Of a stretch of DNA of 64,000 nucleotides, positions 38,859-47,479 are shown in pieces. The notes beneath the pieces were generated by a model. It saw only the letters and a list, made by a program, of their open reading frames with translations, had not been told where the DNA came from and made no database searches. This DNA is from JABDIY01 sp963751955 (lineage in GTDB: Bacteria; Actinomycetota; Acidimicrobiia; Acidimicrobiales; SZUA-35). The stretch spans positions 248,001 through 312,000 of the forward strand of contig CAVVWM010000003.1 of assembly GCA_963751955.1 (NCBI GenBank). Direction: 5' to 3'. Position 1 is the first letter of the stretch, and each line of letters starts with the position of its first letter. Both the position numbers and the translations under genes were made by a program.

Positions 38859-39620
38859 ATGAGCACACCTCTGTTCGAGATCACTGATCTTCACGCCCGC
38901 GTTGTGAATGAAAACGCAGCGGAGCCGACACCGATCATCAACGGACTCAGCATGAGGATCATGAAGGGCGAAGTCCACGTCATCATGGGGCCCAAGGGCA
39001 GCGGTAAGAGCACATTGGCGAACGTTCTGCTCGGCTCACCGGACTACGAGGTCACCCATGGGACTGTCAAGTTCAATGGCGATGACATCACCGACTGGGG
39101 TCCCGATGTTCGCGGCAAGGCAGGCATCTTTCTGGCGTTTCAGAATCCGATCGAGGTCCCCGGCGTGAGTGTGCTCAACTTCCTCCGTCAGGCCCTGAGC
39201 GCTCGTAAGGGGATTGACATGAGTGTGTTGGAACTGCGGCTGTCCCTGATGGAGTGGATGGACACCCTCGGGATGGATCGAAGCTTCATGGAACGTCATC
39301 TGAACGAAGGGTTTTCCGACGGAGAACGCAAGCGCAACGAGATTCTGCAGATGGCGGTGCTCGAACCCGAAATGGCGATCCTCGACGAAACAGATTCGGG
39401 TCTTGACATTGACGCGCTCCGTGTCGTTGGCGAGGGTGTCCAGGCGATTCGGGACAAGAACGAGGGCCTCGGAGCTCTTGCAATCACCCACCACGAGCGG
39501 CTCCTCACGTTCCTCCAACCTGACGCTGTGCACGTTCTCATCGACGGAAGGATCGTGCGAAGCGGAGGTATTGAGATAGCCGAGAAGATCGACGGCGCTG
39601 GATATGAGAGTTTCCGATGA
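38859..39620 (+). CDS. sufC: Fe-S cluster assembly ATPase SufC
   Basis: This 253-residue ABC-type ATPase works with SufB/SufD in the cytosolic Fe-S scaffold. Walker A is 'IMGPKGSGKSTLANVLLGS' (Lys where most have Asn). 'GIFLAFQNPIEVPGVSVLNF' is the SufC-specific Q-loop, the signature region is 'GFSDGERKRNEILQM', a SufC variant, and Walker B is 'MAILDETDSGLDIDALRVV'. The ATG overlaps no other gene. The sufS start overlaps its stop by ATGA. SufB and SufD are not adjacent and must lie elsewhere, which departs from the usual sufBDCSU order. Confidence 0.92.
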   Translation: MSTPLFEITDLHARVVNENAAEPTPIINGLSMRIMKGEVHVIMGPKGSGKSTLANVLLGSPDYEVTHGTVKFNGDDITDWGPDVRGKAGIFLAFQNPIEVPGVSVLNFLRQALSARKGIDMSVLELRLSLMEWMDTLGMDRSFMERHLNEGFSDGERKRNEILQMAVLEPEMAILDETDSGLDIDALRVVGEGVQAIRDKNEGLGALAITHHERLLTFLQPDAVHVLIDGRIVRSGGIEIAEKIDGAGYESFR

Positions 39621-40852
39621 GTTCCGCCGACATCGCATCCTTGAAGAAAGACTTCCCAATCCTCCAGACCGAGCGCAACGGGAGACCGCTTACTTTCTTG
39701 GATTCCGCAGCATCCTCTCAGCGTCCAACCCAAGTTCTCGACGCTATGGACTACACCTACAAACATGCCTACGCAAACGTGCATCGCGGCGTCTATGGGC
39801 TTGCGGAGGCGGCGACCAACGCATACGAATCGGCTCGCCTCAAAGTTGCTCGCTTCATCGGAGCTCCCGACAGCAGTGAGGTGATCTTCACCAAGAATGC
39901 CACCGAGTCGTTGAACCTCGTGGCTTGGAGCTGGGGTCGAACCAACCTGGGTCCCAATGACGCGATCGTGCTCACGACGATGGAACACCACGCGAACATC
40001 GTGCCGTGGCAGATGCTCCAAGCCGAAAAAGGCTTCGAGATTCGCTGGATACACCTCGGCGGCGACGGCAAGCTCGACCTTTCCGATCTCACCTCGACCC
40101 TCGACGGGGCCAAACTCCTCAGTGTGACGTCGATGTCGAACGTACTTGGGACAATCAATCCTCTCGAGCAACTGATAGCGGCTGCCCACGGCGCAGGTGC
40201 ACGAGTGTGTGTTGACGCGTGCCAGTCAGTCCCCCATATGCCCACCAATGTCGCTGAGCTAGGAGCCGACTTCCTTGTGTTCAGCGGCCACAAGATGTTG
40301 GGCCCTACGGGCATCGGTGTGCTTTGGGGGCGGATGGACCTGTTGGAGGAGATGCCTCCGTTCCTGGGCGGCGGTGGCATGATCAGCAACGTCACGACCG
40401 AAGGCTTCATGCCCGACGCAGTGCCCTCGAAGTTCGAAGCCGGAACTCCCCCCATCGTCGAGGCGATTGGACTCGGCGCAGCTATCGACTATCTCGAGGC
40501 AGTCGGTATGGAAAACATTCGCAAACATGAGATCGAGCTCACCGCCTACGCCCTCCGAACCCTCAAGGACCGTCTGGGCGACGTAATCACCATTCACGGA
40601 CCGTCCGAACCGGCTGAGCGGGGAGGCGTGCTGTCGATCGAGCTCGATGGGGTCCATGCTCACGACGTCAGCCAGATTCTCGACAGCCATGGCGTAGCTG
40701 TCCGCCCCGGACATCACTGTGCGAAACCTCTGATGAAGGAGCTCGGCGTCAACGCCACCGCTCGAGCGAGCTTCTACCTCTACAACGACACCAAAGACGT
40801 GGATACGCTCGCCGATGCACTCGTTGAAGCTCATTCATTCTTCGCTCTCTAG
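39617..40852 (+). CDS. sufS: Cysteine desulfurase SufS
   Basis: This 411-residue class V PLP aminotransferase-fold enzyme releases sulfane sulfur from L-cysteine for Fe-S cluster assembly. 'YKHAYANVHRGVYGLAEAAT', 'TMEHHANIVPWQ', the PLP-Lys site 'VFSGHKMLGPTGIGVLWG' and the catalytic Cys in 'AVRPGHHCAKPLMKELGV' match group II (SufS/CsdA) desulfurases. The N-terminal 'LKKDFPILQTERNGRPLTFL' and 'DSAASSQRP' are also typical. It is coupled to sufC by ATGA and followed after 9 bp by sufU, its sulfur acceptor in Gram-positive-type SUF systems. Confidence 0.93.
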   Translation: MSSADIASLKKDFPILQTERNGRPLTFLDSAASSQRPTQVLDAMDYTYKHAYANVHRGVYGLAEAATNAYESARLKVARFIGAPDSSEVIFTKNATESLNLVAWSWGRTNLGPNDAIVLTTMEHHANIVPWQMLQAEKGFEIRWIHLGGDGKLDLSDLTSTLDGAKLLSVTSMSNVLGTINPLEQLIAAAHGAGARVCVDACQSVPHMPTNVAELGADFLVFSGHKMLGPTGIGVLWGRMDLLEEMPPFLGGGGMISNVTTEGFMPDAVPSKFEAGTPPIVEAIGLGAAIDYLEAVGMENIRKHEIELTAYALRTLKDRLGDVITIHGPSEPAERGGVLSIELDGVHAHDVSQILDSHGVAVRPGHHCAKPLMKELGVNATARASFYLYNDTKDVDTLADALVEAHSFFAL

Positions 40853-40861
40853 GAAACAAAG

Positions 40862-41323
40862 ATGTCAGACCTTGAAGATCTCTACCGAGAGATAATCCTC
40901 GATCACTATCGTTCGCCGCGGAACTCGGGCAGCCTCGAGCCCCCAGCTCACAAAGCCGAGGGATTCAACCCGCTCTGCGGAGACGAAATAATTGTCTACC
41001 TGCTGCTCGGCGACGACGGCAAGATCGCTGATATCAAGATCGGTGGACAGGGCTGTTCGATTTCGCAGAGCAGTGCTTCGATGATGTCAGCTGCGGTCAA
41101 GGGTAAGACCCCCGAGCGGGCCCGCGAACTCATGAGCAGCTTCAAGGGTCTGATGAGCATCGCTGCAGGCGATGCAGAACTTGCCGAGCCAACGTCGGAG
41201 GAGGTTCGTGAGCTTGGCGATCTCGCTTCCCTGCGAGGGGTAGTGAAATATCCGACCCGCATCAAATGTGCAACCCTCGGATGGAACACCCTCGACCAGG
41301 CGTTGAACGACCTGGACGCCTGA
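40862..41323 (+). CDS. sufU: Fe-S cluster assembly sulfurtransferase SufU
   Basis: This 153-residue zinc-dependent sulfur-transfer protein stimulates SufS. 'YREIILDHYRSPRNSGSL' is the family N-terminus. The three Cys are in 'FNPLCGDEI', 'GGQGCSISQSSASMM' and 'RIKCATLGWNTL', with the Asp of CGDE as the fourth zinc ligand. The insertion of about 18 residues between the second Cys and the third ('VKGKTPERARELMSSFKGLM') marks SufU rather than IscU. It is the last gene of the sufCSU operon and is followed by a bidirectional terminator. Confidence 0.93.
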   Translation: MSDLEDLYREIILDHYRSPRNSGSLEPPAHKAEGFNPLCGDEIIVYLLLGDDGKIADIKIGGQGCSISQSSASMMSAAVKGKTPERARELMSSFKGLMSIAAGDAELAEPTSEEVRELGDLASLRGVVKYPTRIKCATLGWNTLDQALNDLDA

Positions 41324-41355
41324 GCGCTCCTGCGATCAAGAGTTCGAAAAAGCAG

Positions 41356-41381
41356 AGAAGCCGACCTTTTGGTCGGCTTCT
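41356..41381. terminator. Bidirectional terminator between sufU and the small minus-strand gene
   Basis: AGAAGCCGACC and GGTCGGCTTCT form a perfect 11-bp stem with a TTTT loop. On the minus strand the stem is followed by CTGCTTTTTCG, giving a T-tract for the gene ending at 41414. On the plus strand the downstream sequence is only TGTTG. It serves both convergent transcripts, best on the minus strand. Confidence 0.8.
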
Positions 41382-41413
41382 GTTGCGGGGGCCCTTTGTG
41401 AACCGATTCGGGT

Positions 41414-41656
41414 TTATCGACGACGCCGTCGACGAGTTGCGTCAGTGCGCCTGGCGGTTGTGACGACCTCGCTCAACCGCTCACGCATTGGTGAATCGAG
41501 TGTGTCGGAACCGAAGTTGAGTTCGTCGGCCAGCGCTTCGAGCACGGCACTCACGCTTACGCCCTCTTGAGCAGCAAAAGTGTGCCACTGCTCGTGGGCG
41601 TCATCGCTCAGGTAGGCATGCAGAGCTTTGCGCTGGGAAGTTGTGGTAGTTGTCAT
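41414..41656 (-). CDS. Small ribbon-helix-helix-like protein, unknown role
   Basis: The protein has 80 residues from the ATG at 41656 (an upstream start at 41668 adds four). 'QRKALHAYLSDDAHEQWHTF' followed by 'AAQEGVSVSAVLEALADELN' resembles the helix-turn-helix part of RHH/CopG-type regulators ('a..eg.sls.ll..l...l'). The C-terminus ends in six Arg and could bind nucleic acid. No toxin gene accompanies it, so a classic antitoxin role is not supported. It stands alone between sufU and the pterin dehydratase, with its own terminator. The 284 bp upstream contain no gene. Confidence 0.5.
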   Translation of the reverse strand: MTTTTTSQRKALHAYLSDDAHEQWHTFAAQEGVSVSAVLEALADELNFGSDTLDSPMRERLSEVVTTARRTDATRRRRRR

Positions 41657-41952
41657 GGCGGCATCCAATCATCTGTTCGGACTCGTGATTACTAGTTCAG
41701 AATTGCACGAGTTTCATCGGCATCTGCGTGGGCCTACTTGAGGGCCATTGTGCATAAACCCCAACGGTGGTTCATCCGTGAAGCTACTTCCGTAGCCAGC
41801 ACCGATGATAGACCAGCTTGTCCAACCACTGTCACTGCCAATAGCTGGGCGGATCTACACATTCGGGCGAGCGGTTGAGAATCGAGCTTCGGACCGAACG
41901 AGCAGGGCAAAATCTGCAGTACTACCGAACTTGCAGGTGAAGCCGGGCCACA

Positions 41953-42267
41953 ATGTTGTGTGTGAGGCCGCACCTTTTGACCCCAGAAGAACTCCAGGAG
42001 AAAGCTGCCGATTTACCTGCTTGGACCATTGAATCTGATGAGCTGGTGCGCCGCTACTCCTTCGGAACCTTTGCCGATGCGATGGCCTTCTTCACCGCCA
42101 TGATCGAGCCGTCGGAATCGATGGACCATCACCCAACATGGACCAACACCTATAACCGGGTCGAAGTGCGACTCACCACACATGACGTGAACGGTCTCAG
42201 CGATCTTGATGTGCGCTGGGCCACGATCGCAGATCAGGTGGCCGGGCGGCTACCGCAGCAGCGGTAG
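41953..42267 (+). CDS. Pterin-4a-carbinolamine dehydratase
   Basis: The protein has 104 residues from ATG 41953 (a GTG at 41962 would give 101). 'LLTPEELQEKAADLPAWTIE' is the N-terminal helix region. 'SESMDHHPTWTNTYNRVEVR' followed by 'LTTHDVNGLSDLDVRWA' is the hallmark PhhB/DCoH block, with the two His and the later 'THD' His of the active site. It dehydrates 4a-hydroxytetrahydropterin after aromatic amino acid hydroxylation; in many bacteria without such a hydroxylase the role is unclear or tied to molybdopterin. The last 18 bp overlap the convergent hydrolase gene in a palindrome. Confidence 0.88.
   Translation: MLCVRPHLLTPEELQEKAADLPAWTIESDELVRRYSFGTFADAMAFFTAMIEPSESMDHHPTWTNTYNRVEVRLTTHDVNGLSDLDVRWATIADQVAGRLPQQR
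42250..42267. other. 18-bp palindrome exactly spanned by two overlapping stop codons
   Basis: CTACCGC-AGCA-GCGGTAG: the first three bases are the reverse complement of the hydrolase TAG and the last three are the TAG of the pterin dehydratase. The 7-bp stem with a 4-nt loop could act as a compact bidirectional terminator or mRNA 3' hairpin. Confidence 0.6.
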
Positions 42268-42999
42268 GAAATCGGTCGGTCGATCCAAGATCCCTAGGTG
42301 GTGTTGACCGTCGATGATCAGCGCGGTTCCCCGATCAAGTGCACGAGCAAGCTCGTCGACCCCGGCGGCATCAACCTCACTGTCGCGGCTACCTGCACAC
42401 ACCGTAACCGGGACGTCGATTTCTGAAGCCATCTCTTCAATTGCTGGTTCCGATGTCATCGAGATCCGAAAGACGAGGCCAAAAGTGACCGGGTCGATAT
42501 CACGTAGGTGTTTCTCAACGAATTCAGCCGACACTTTCCCGTTGCACCAGCGGTCGACCAGCTTGGGAACCACATCGCCAACAGGATCGGATCGGTCGTC
42601 CTCCTCGTCCCATCTGGTGGCCTGCATGATGATGTCGAGCCATTCGTTGCGCTGCTTGTCACTGCGGCCATAGGGCACACCTATTACAACCGCACGCTCG
42701 ATCAGGTCGGGGTGGGCTTTGGCCATGGCCAGCGCCACGACGCCACCCAAGGAGTGGCCCACAAGATGAACCCCCCTGAGGTTATGGCGAAGGATCAGTT
42801 TGCGAACCTGGCGAACATAGTCATCGATGTGAAGCGGACGTCTCGGGCGGGGAGTCTCTCCGTGGCCGAGGAGGTCAACGGTGTAGATGGAAGACTCGTC
42901 GGCACCGTCTGCAACGAGTGCGATACGAAATCCGTCCCACATTGCCGACGTGAGTCCGGTCCCGTGAAGCAGAACTATCGGGTTCTTGTAGGCACCCAT
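42250..42999 (-). CDS. Alpha/beta-fold hydrolase
   Basis: This 249-residue protein has the N-terminal 'NPIVLLHGTGLTSAMWDGF' (oxyanion loop HG), 'VDLLGHGETPRPRRPLHIDD', nucleophile elbow 'LVGHSLGGVVALAMAKAH' (GHSLG, Ser), 'VPVTVCAGSRDSEVDAAGVD' with the acid Asp, and 'IIDGQHHLGILDRP' with the catalytic His. It is a cytosolic esterase or ester/amide hydrolase of the 2-hydroxymuconate or MenH type; the substrate is unknown. The first codon is followed by 'GAYKNP'. It is convergent with the pterin dehydratase and overlaps it by 18 bp. Confidence 0.82.
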   Translation of the reverse strand: MGAYKNPIVLLHGTGLTSAMWDGFRIALVADGADESSIYTVDLLGHGETPRPRRPLHIDDYVRQVRKLILRHNLRGVHLVGHSLGGVVALAMAKAHPDLIERAVVIGVPYGRSDKQRNEWLDIIMQATRWDEEDDRSDPVGDVVPKLVDRWCNGKVSAEFVEKHLRDIDPVTFGLVFRISMTSEPAIEEMASEIDVPVTVCAGSRDSEVDAAGVDELARALDRGTALIIDGQHHLGILDRPTDFLPLLR

Positions 43000-43092
43000 C
43001 GGGCAGAAGGGTACCGCCGGGTCATCGGTCCGCCGCCGTAGCCTCGTAGGTTCAATGTCTCGACTCTCACCTCAATGCCTGCGGGCGACCCC

Positions 43093-43722
43093 ATGACCTC
43101 AACCTCGACATTTGTCGAACGACTTCGCCGGGCCGCCAATTCTGGTGAGCCGATGCGGGATGTCGCTGTTGTGATGAGCGAGTTCATCGACGATGGCGGC
43201 GTGGAGTTGGTGGATGATCCATTCCACCCGGCGAGAAAAGACCCGGTCGACGGGTTGGTCGCGATCATTGCCTCTACTGAGGAGATCTCGGTAATCCTCG
43301 TCCGCTCCGCAGCGGGTCTCGTGCCGGTTCCTCAGCGCCACGAGCTTCCGGTCGCGGTTGGGGTGCTGGCAGGCCGCCTGATGGTTGATGTGTACCTCGA
43401 AGAGGAAACCCAACACACCGTCAGCCGCGCCGAAGGGGTTGAGGTCTTTGCAGATGAGGTCTACGTGATCCAACCGGATGTGATCCACAACATAGGTTTC
43501 GTCGGCGAAGAGCCCGGCCTTGCGCTGCACGTGATCGTCGGAGACCTCGACAGCGTAGAACGAAGCCGCTGGATCGATGGCCAACACGAACGCCTTGCCC
43601 CATCGAGGACCTATCCCCTCCCTGCACTACCGATGCTGCTTGCCTTGCCGGTCGAGCCCGACCCGTCGCAGCCCCAAACGCCACAGGCGGATTCCCCGCA
43701 ACACGCACCCGCCACCGACTGA
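43093..43722 (+). CDS. Cupin-like protein (cysteine-dioxygenase-type fold suspected)
   Basis: The protein has 209 residues from the ATG at 43093; another ATG at 43075 is in frame. The core 'AVGVLAGRLMVDVYLEEETQ' and 'VEVFADEVYVIQPDVIHNIG' followed by 'GEEPGLALHVIVGDL' resembles the small cupin enzymes of the cysteine dioxygenase/PF05995-like group, with candidate metal ligands in the two late His. The C-terminal 30 residues are Pro/Gln-rich. I cannot identify the first expected HxH clearly, so enzymatic activity is uncertain. It lies between the hydrolase (divergent) and an MFS gene 63 bp downstream. Confidence 0.45.
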   Translation: MTSTSTFVERLRRAANSGEPMRDVAVVMSEFIDDGGVELVDDPFHPARKDPVDGLVAIIASTEEISVILVRSAAGLVPVPQRHELPVAVGVLAGRLMVDVYLEEETQHTVSRAEGVEVFADEVYVIQPDVIHNIGFVGEEPGLALHVIVGDLDSVERSRWIDGQHERLAPSRTYPLPALPMLLALPVEPDPSQPQTPQADSPQHAPATD

Positions 43723-43785
43723 GATTCCGGTCACACCCAAGCTTTGGATGGTCTGGCCCCAGCGCCCGGTCGTTACGTTTCAACA

Positions 43786-44997
43786 GTGACCGCAGTTGGA
43801 ACCAACCCGCTACGGGGTCGAGGGCCCCAAGAGCGGTTGGTGACACCCCGCTTCGCAATCATCACCACATCGGCCCTCGGCTACTTTCTCGGACTTGGGA
43901 TCCTTCTTCCCACCCTGCCTCGATATGTCGAGAATGAACTCAACGCCAGCACCGTGGAAGTTGGCATCGTCGCAGGAATCTTTGGGGTGTCCGCGGGCCT
44001 GATACGACCTTGGCTTGGGCGTCTGGGCGATGCCTACGGACGCCGACTCCTCCTAGTGGTAGGAGCAGTCATCAGCGGCACTTCCATCATGCTGTACCCG
44101 GTGTGGGCATCCATTCCTCTCCTCATGGGCCTCAGGGTTGTCAGCGGAATCGGCGAGGCCGGTGTTTTCATCGGTGCAGCCGTGTCCACTCAAGACCTGG
44201 CGCCAGATCACCGTCGCGGTGAGGCCACCAGCTACTTCAGCCTCGCCGTGTACCTGGGAATCGGGGCAGGACCGATTATCGGCGAGTTTCTTGATCGTTC
44301 CGGTGGATTCGAACGTGTTGCAACGGCGAGCTCGCTGTTGTTGTTTCTCAGCGCCGTACTCGGATTCGCGGTACCAGCAAAAACTCCGCAGGCTCGACCA
44401 TCGGTTCGGCGCAAGGGTTTTCTGCACCCGGCCGCTGTTCTCCCCGGTGTGTTGTTGACACTCAGCCTCGTGGGCTTCGTTGGATACACCACGTTCCTTT
44501 CGCTGTACCTCGACCGCCTGGGAGGCGGTCCAGACACCGGAAACGCAGGGCCGGTCTTCTTGCTGTACAGCGCCGTGGTGGTTGTGTTTCGGCTCGGTTT
44601 CGCCAGTCTTCCCGATCGCCTCGGAGCACGCCGTTCCGGAGTACTGGCCTTCTTTTTCATCACCACTGGGCTCGGGATCGTGGCTGCATGGGGATCACTC
44701 CTGGGGATCTATGTCGGCACGGTCGTTCTTGCCCTTGGCGTTGCCTTCAACTACCCAGCCCTCTTCCTTCTCGTGATGGCCCGCACTGAGCCCAACGAGC
44801 GAGGATTTGCGATCGCTTCATTTGGCTTCTTCTTCGACGCCGCAAGCGCGCTTGGGCCGCCGCTACTGGGTTTGCTGATCTTCGCCTTCGGCAACGAACG
44901 CGCCGCTTTCGCCGCCGGCGCAATCACCGCCGCGATCGGACTCTACGGACTACTTCGAGTCACGTCGGACCACACCTACCGTGACGCCATCGCCTGA
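43786..44997 (+). CDS. MFS transporter
   Basis: The protein has 403 residues from the GTG at 43786; the frame opens at 43744. There are about 12 TM segments. 'LGRLGDAYGRRLLLVVGAVI' is the MFS motif A loop (GxLaDrxGrR variant). 'GLGILLPTLPRYVENELNAS', 'GLRVVSGIGEAGVFIGAAVS' and 'GFAIASFGFFFDAASALGPP' resemble the drug:H+ antiporter/sugar efflux group. The substrate is unknown. It is probably cotranscribed with the cupin gene. The last 22 bp overlap the convergent threonine aldolase gene. Confidence 0.82.
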   Translation: MTAVGTNPLRGRGPQERLVTPRFAIITTSALGYFLGLGILLPTLPRYVENELNASTVEVGIVAGIFGVSAGLIRPWLGRLGDAYGRRLLLVVGAVISGTSIMLYPVWASIPLLMGLRVVSGIGEAGVFIGAAVSTQDLAPDHRRGEATSYFSLAVYLGIGAGPIIGEFLDRSGGFERVATASSLLLFLSAVLGFAVPAKTPQARPSVRRKGFLHPAAVLPGVLLTLSLVGFVGYTTFLSLYLDRLGGGPDTGNAGPVFLLYSAVVVVFRLGFASLPDRLGARRSGVLAFFFITTGLGIVAAWGSLLGIYVGTVVLALGVAFNYPALFLLVMARTEPNERGFAIASFGFFFDAASALGPPLLGLLIFAFGNERAAFAAGAITAAIGLYGLLRVTSDHTYRDAIA

Positions 44998-45995
44998 GCA
45001 AACGCCTCGATGGTTGCTGTGATCCCAGCATCGTCTATGTCGAGGTGGGTGACCAGCCGGTAGGAAGGTCCACCCCTTACCCCAACGCCGGCATCGGCAA
45101 GAACCTTGTTGAATTCCTCAACCTGGTCCGACTGCACATCGACGGTGACGAACACCATGTTCGTGGCTCGCGACGTGACAGTGATGCCCTCGATCAGGTT
45201 CAGCCCGTCTTCCAACTCGATCGCCCGACGATGATCTTCGGCCAGGCGGTCGATGTGATTTACCAAGGCGTGAAGGCCAGCTGCGGCGAGAACCCCGGCT
45301 TGCCGCATCCCGCCTCCAACCATTTTGCGCCAGCGTCTGGCCTCATCGATGAGCTCGGTCCGACCCACCAACACCGATCCCACCGGTGCGCCGAGACCCT
45401 TGCTCAGACAGACCGACACCGTGTCATAGCCGTGAGCGATACGGGCTGGTGTGACCCCCTGGGCAACCGCAGCGTTGAACAACCGAGCACCATCGAGATG
45501 CAGCGACAGGCCCGCTTGGCGTGCCAGCTCTTGAGCGGCCTCGACATAGTCCAGAGGGAGCGCCTGCCCATCGTGGGTGTTTTCCAGCGCCAACAACCTG
45601 GAGCGAGCGAAATGGTTGAGGCTGGGTTGAGTTTTGATGTAGGACGCCAACAGGTCGAGATCCATGGTTCCGTCCGCCTGCATTTCGACCGGTTGGGGTT
45701 GGATGCTGCCGAGCACAGCCGCTCCGCCGCCCTCCCATTTGTAAGTGTGGGCCAGTTGCCCAACAAGGTATTCGTCCCCGCGCTGGCAGTGGGCCATTAT
45801 CCCGATGAGATTTGACTGGGTACCGGATGGAACGAAAACTCCTGCCTCTTTGTCGAGCAGGCCGGCTGCATGTGCTTCGAGCCGGTTGACGGTTGGATCT
45901 TCCCCAAACACGTCGTCGCCTACCTCGGCCGCCGCAATCGCTGCGCGCATCGATGTGGTCGGGCAGGTCATCGTGTCGGATCGCAGATCGATCAT
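44976..45995 (-). CDS. Low-specificity L-threonine aldolase
   Basis: The protein has 339 residues from the ATG at 45995, immediately before 'IDLRSDTMTCPTTSMRAAIA', the family N-terminus; the frame opens at 46037. 'VGDDVFGEDPTVNRLEAHAA', 'GVFVPSGTQSNLIGIMAH', 'LHLDGARLFNAAVAQGV' and the PLP-Lys site 'VSVCLSKGLGAPVGSVLVG' match LtaE-type enzymes, which cleave L-threonine or allo-threonine to glycine and acetaldehyde. The final 'RLVTHLDIDDAGI' is also conserved. It is divergent from the AAA ATPase gene, with 49 bp between starts. Confidence 0.88.
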   Translation of the reverse strand: MIDLRSDTMTCPTTSMRAAIAAAEVGDDVFGEDPTVNRLEAHAAGLLDKEAGVFVPSGTQSNLIGIMAHCQRGDEYLVGQLAHTYKWEGGGAAVLGSIQPQPVEMQADGTMDLDLLASYIKTQPSLNHFARSRLLALENTHDGQALPLDYVEAAQELARQAGLSLHLDGARLFNAAVAQGVTPARIAHGYDTVSVCLSKGLGAPVGSVLVGRTELIDEARRWRKMVGGGMRQAGVLAAAGLHALVNHIDRLAEDHRRAIELEDGLNLIEGITVTSRATNMVFVTVDVQSDQVEEFNKVLADAGVGVRGGPSYRLVTHLDIDDAGITATIEAFAQAMASR

Positions 45996-46044
45996 CAGGC
46001 GAGAGTACCTACAGAGAGGCCTACTTCGTGCCGACATTCGAGGT

Positions 46045-47457
46045 GTGAGCGAAGATTCCGTAGCGGCCGCGCCCGCACCAGCAAGTCCCGGATTCGGGGC
46101 TGCCTACAGAATGCCAACAACTCTTGAGGACTTGGGAATTCCACAGTCGATGGTAGAAGACCTGTTCTGCCGCCGGGTTCTCGGTGCTCGTCGGACCACG
46201 ATCCGAGCCGCAGCGGCGGAAATCGGCCTGAATCTGAACGTGGCCACAGGTGTTGCTGAGGACCTCCGCGGCCGAAACAGCTTGGAGTTCCACGGACTCG
46301 ATGGCCGGGACTACATGATCGGGCTGACCGAAGAGGGTCGACAGTCGACAGTGGACAGGATGCGGGAGTCCACATACTCAGACACCCTGCCCGTCCCGCT
46401 GAACCTGTACGTCCAAACGGTTCACAGCCAGAAGGCCAAGCTGCAGATCAATCGGGACAGCATCAAAGAAGCATTCAACGACCTTGTCGTGAGTGACGAG
46501 CTACTCGATCAGCTAGGTCCAGCGTTCCTCAATGACGGCGCCATCTTCATGTACGGCCCTCCCGGTACTGGAAAGACGAGCTTGGCCGAACGCATGATAC
46601 GAATCCACAAGGATGCGGTTTTGATCCCCCGGGCGGTGGAGATGGACGGTCAGGTCATCTCTGTCTTCGATCCCGCGGTTCACGTTCCGGTGCCGGTTCA
46701 GCCTCCCGGTCTAGATCCTCGGTGGTTACTGTGCGCCCGCCCGATCGTGATCGTCGGCGGCGAACTCACCCTCGACATGGTCGACCTCGAATTGGATCAG
46801 ACGTCGGGGACTTACAAAGCCCCCATTCAGATGCAGGCAAACAATGGAATCCTCGTGGTCGACGATTTTGGCCGTCAGACCATCCGGCCCTCGGATCTTC
46901 TCAACCGATGGATTATCCCCTTGAGCCGTGGCGTGGACTTCCTCAAATTGGCCAATGGCACAAAGTTCACTGTTCCCTTCGAAATCAAGCTGGTCGCGTC
47001 GACCAACTTGAACCCGAACTCTCTGGGCGACGATGCGTTTCTCCGGCGCCTTCGAAACAAGGTGTACGTTGGGGCGGTCGAAGAAGATGCCTTCAACTGG
47101 ATTCTGGCTCGAGTTGCGCAGGCCAAGGGTCTCCAGGTGACCGCTGAAGGGGCCGAACGACTCCGCCAACAAGCCGAAAAGCACTTGGGTGAACTCCGCC
47201 CCTACCTGGCGGTCGACTTCTGCGAGCTGGCCATCGGCATCTGCGAGTACGAGGATTCGGGTCGGAATCTTGACACCAAAATGATAGATCGCGTCGCATC
47301 GGTGTACTTCGTGAACGAAGAGGTGGCGAAAGAACGAAAGACGTCGGCCGAACGGGCCGCTGAGCTGGCGCAGAAGGCGGCCGAACTCGCTGCCAGTTCC
47401 TCCAACGCCAATCCGCTCGGCTTCGACCCCTTCGCCATCACACTCCACCAGAGCTAA
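46045..47457 (+). CDS. AAA+ ATPase (MoxR-like) with N-terminal winged-helix-like region
   Basis: The protein has 470 residues from the GTG at 46045; the frame opens far upstream but overlaps the divergent aldolase. Residues about 20-105 ('LGIPQSMVEDLFCRRVL', 'LTEEGRQSTVDRMRE') look like a winged-helix fold. The AAA core follows: Walker A 'MYGPPGTGKTSLAERMIR', Walker B-like 'NGILVVDDFGRQTIRP', sensor 1 'KLVASTNLNPNSLGDDAFLR' and arginine-finger region 'RRLRNKVYVG'. The C-terminus has an Ala/Glu helix. I recall similar ATPases beside pilus or secretion genes in other actinobacteria, but no such genes adjoin it here. Function unknown beyond ATP-driven remodelling. Confidence 0.7.
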   Translation: MSEDSVAAAPAPASPGFGAAYRMPTTLEDLGIPQSMVEDLFCRRVLGARRTTIRAAAAEIGLNLNVATGVAEDLRGRNSLEFHGLDGRDYMIGLTEEGRQSTVDRMRESTYSDTLPVPLNLYVQTVHSQKAKLQINRDSIKEAFNDLVVSDELLDQLGPAFLNDGAIFMYGPPGTGKTSLAERMIRIHKDAVLIPRAVEMDGQVISVFDPAVHVPVPVQPPGLDPRWLLCARPIVIVGGELTLDMVDLELDQTSGTYKAPIQMQANNGILVVDDFGRQTIRPSDLLNRWIIPLSRGVDFLKLANGTKFTVPFEIKLVASTNLNPNSLGDDAFLRRLRNKVYVGAVEEDAFNWILARVAQAKGLQVTAEGAERLRQQAEKHLGELRPYLAVDFCELAIGICEYEDSGRNLDTKMIDRVASVYFVNEEVAKERKTSAERAAELAQKAAELAASSSNANPLGFDPFAITLHQS

Positions 47458-47479
47458 GGCTCATGCGGGGGCCCGAGCA

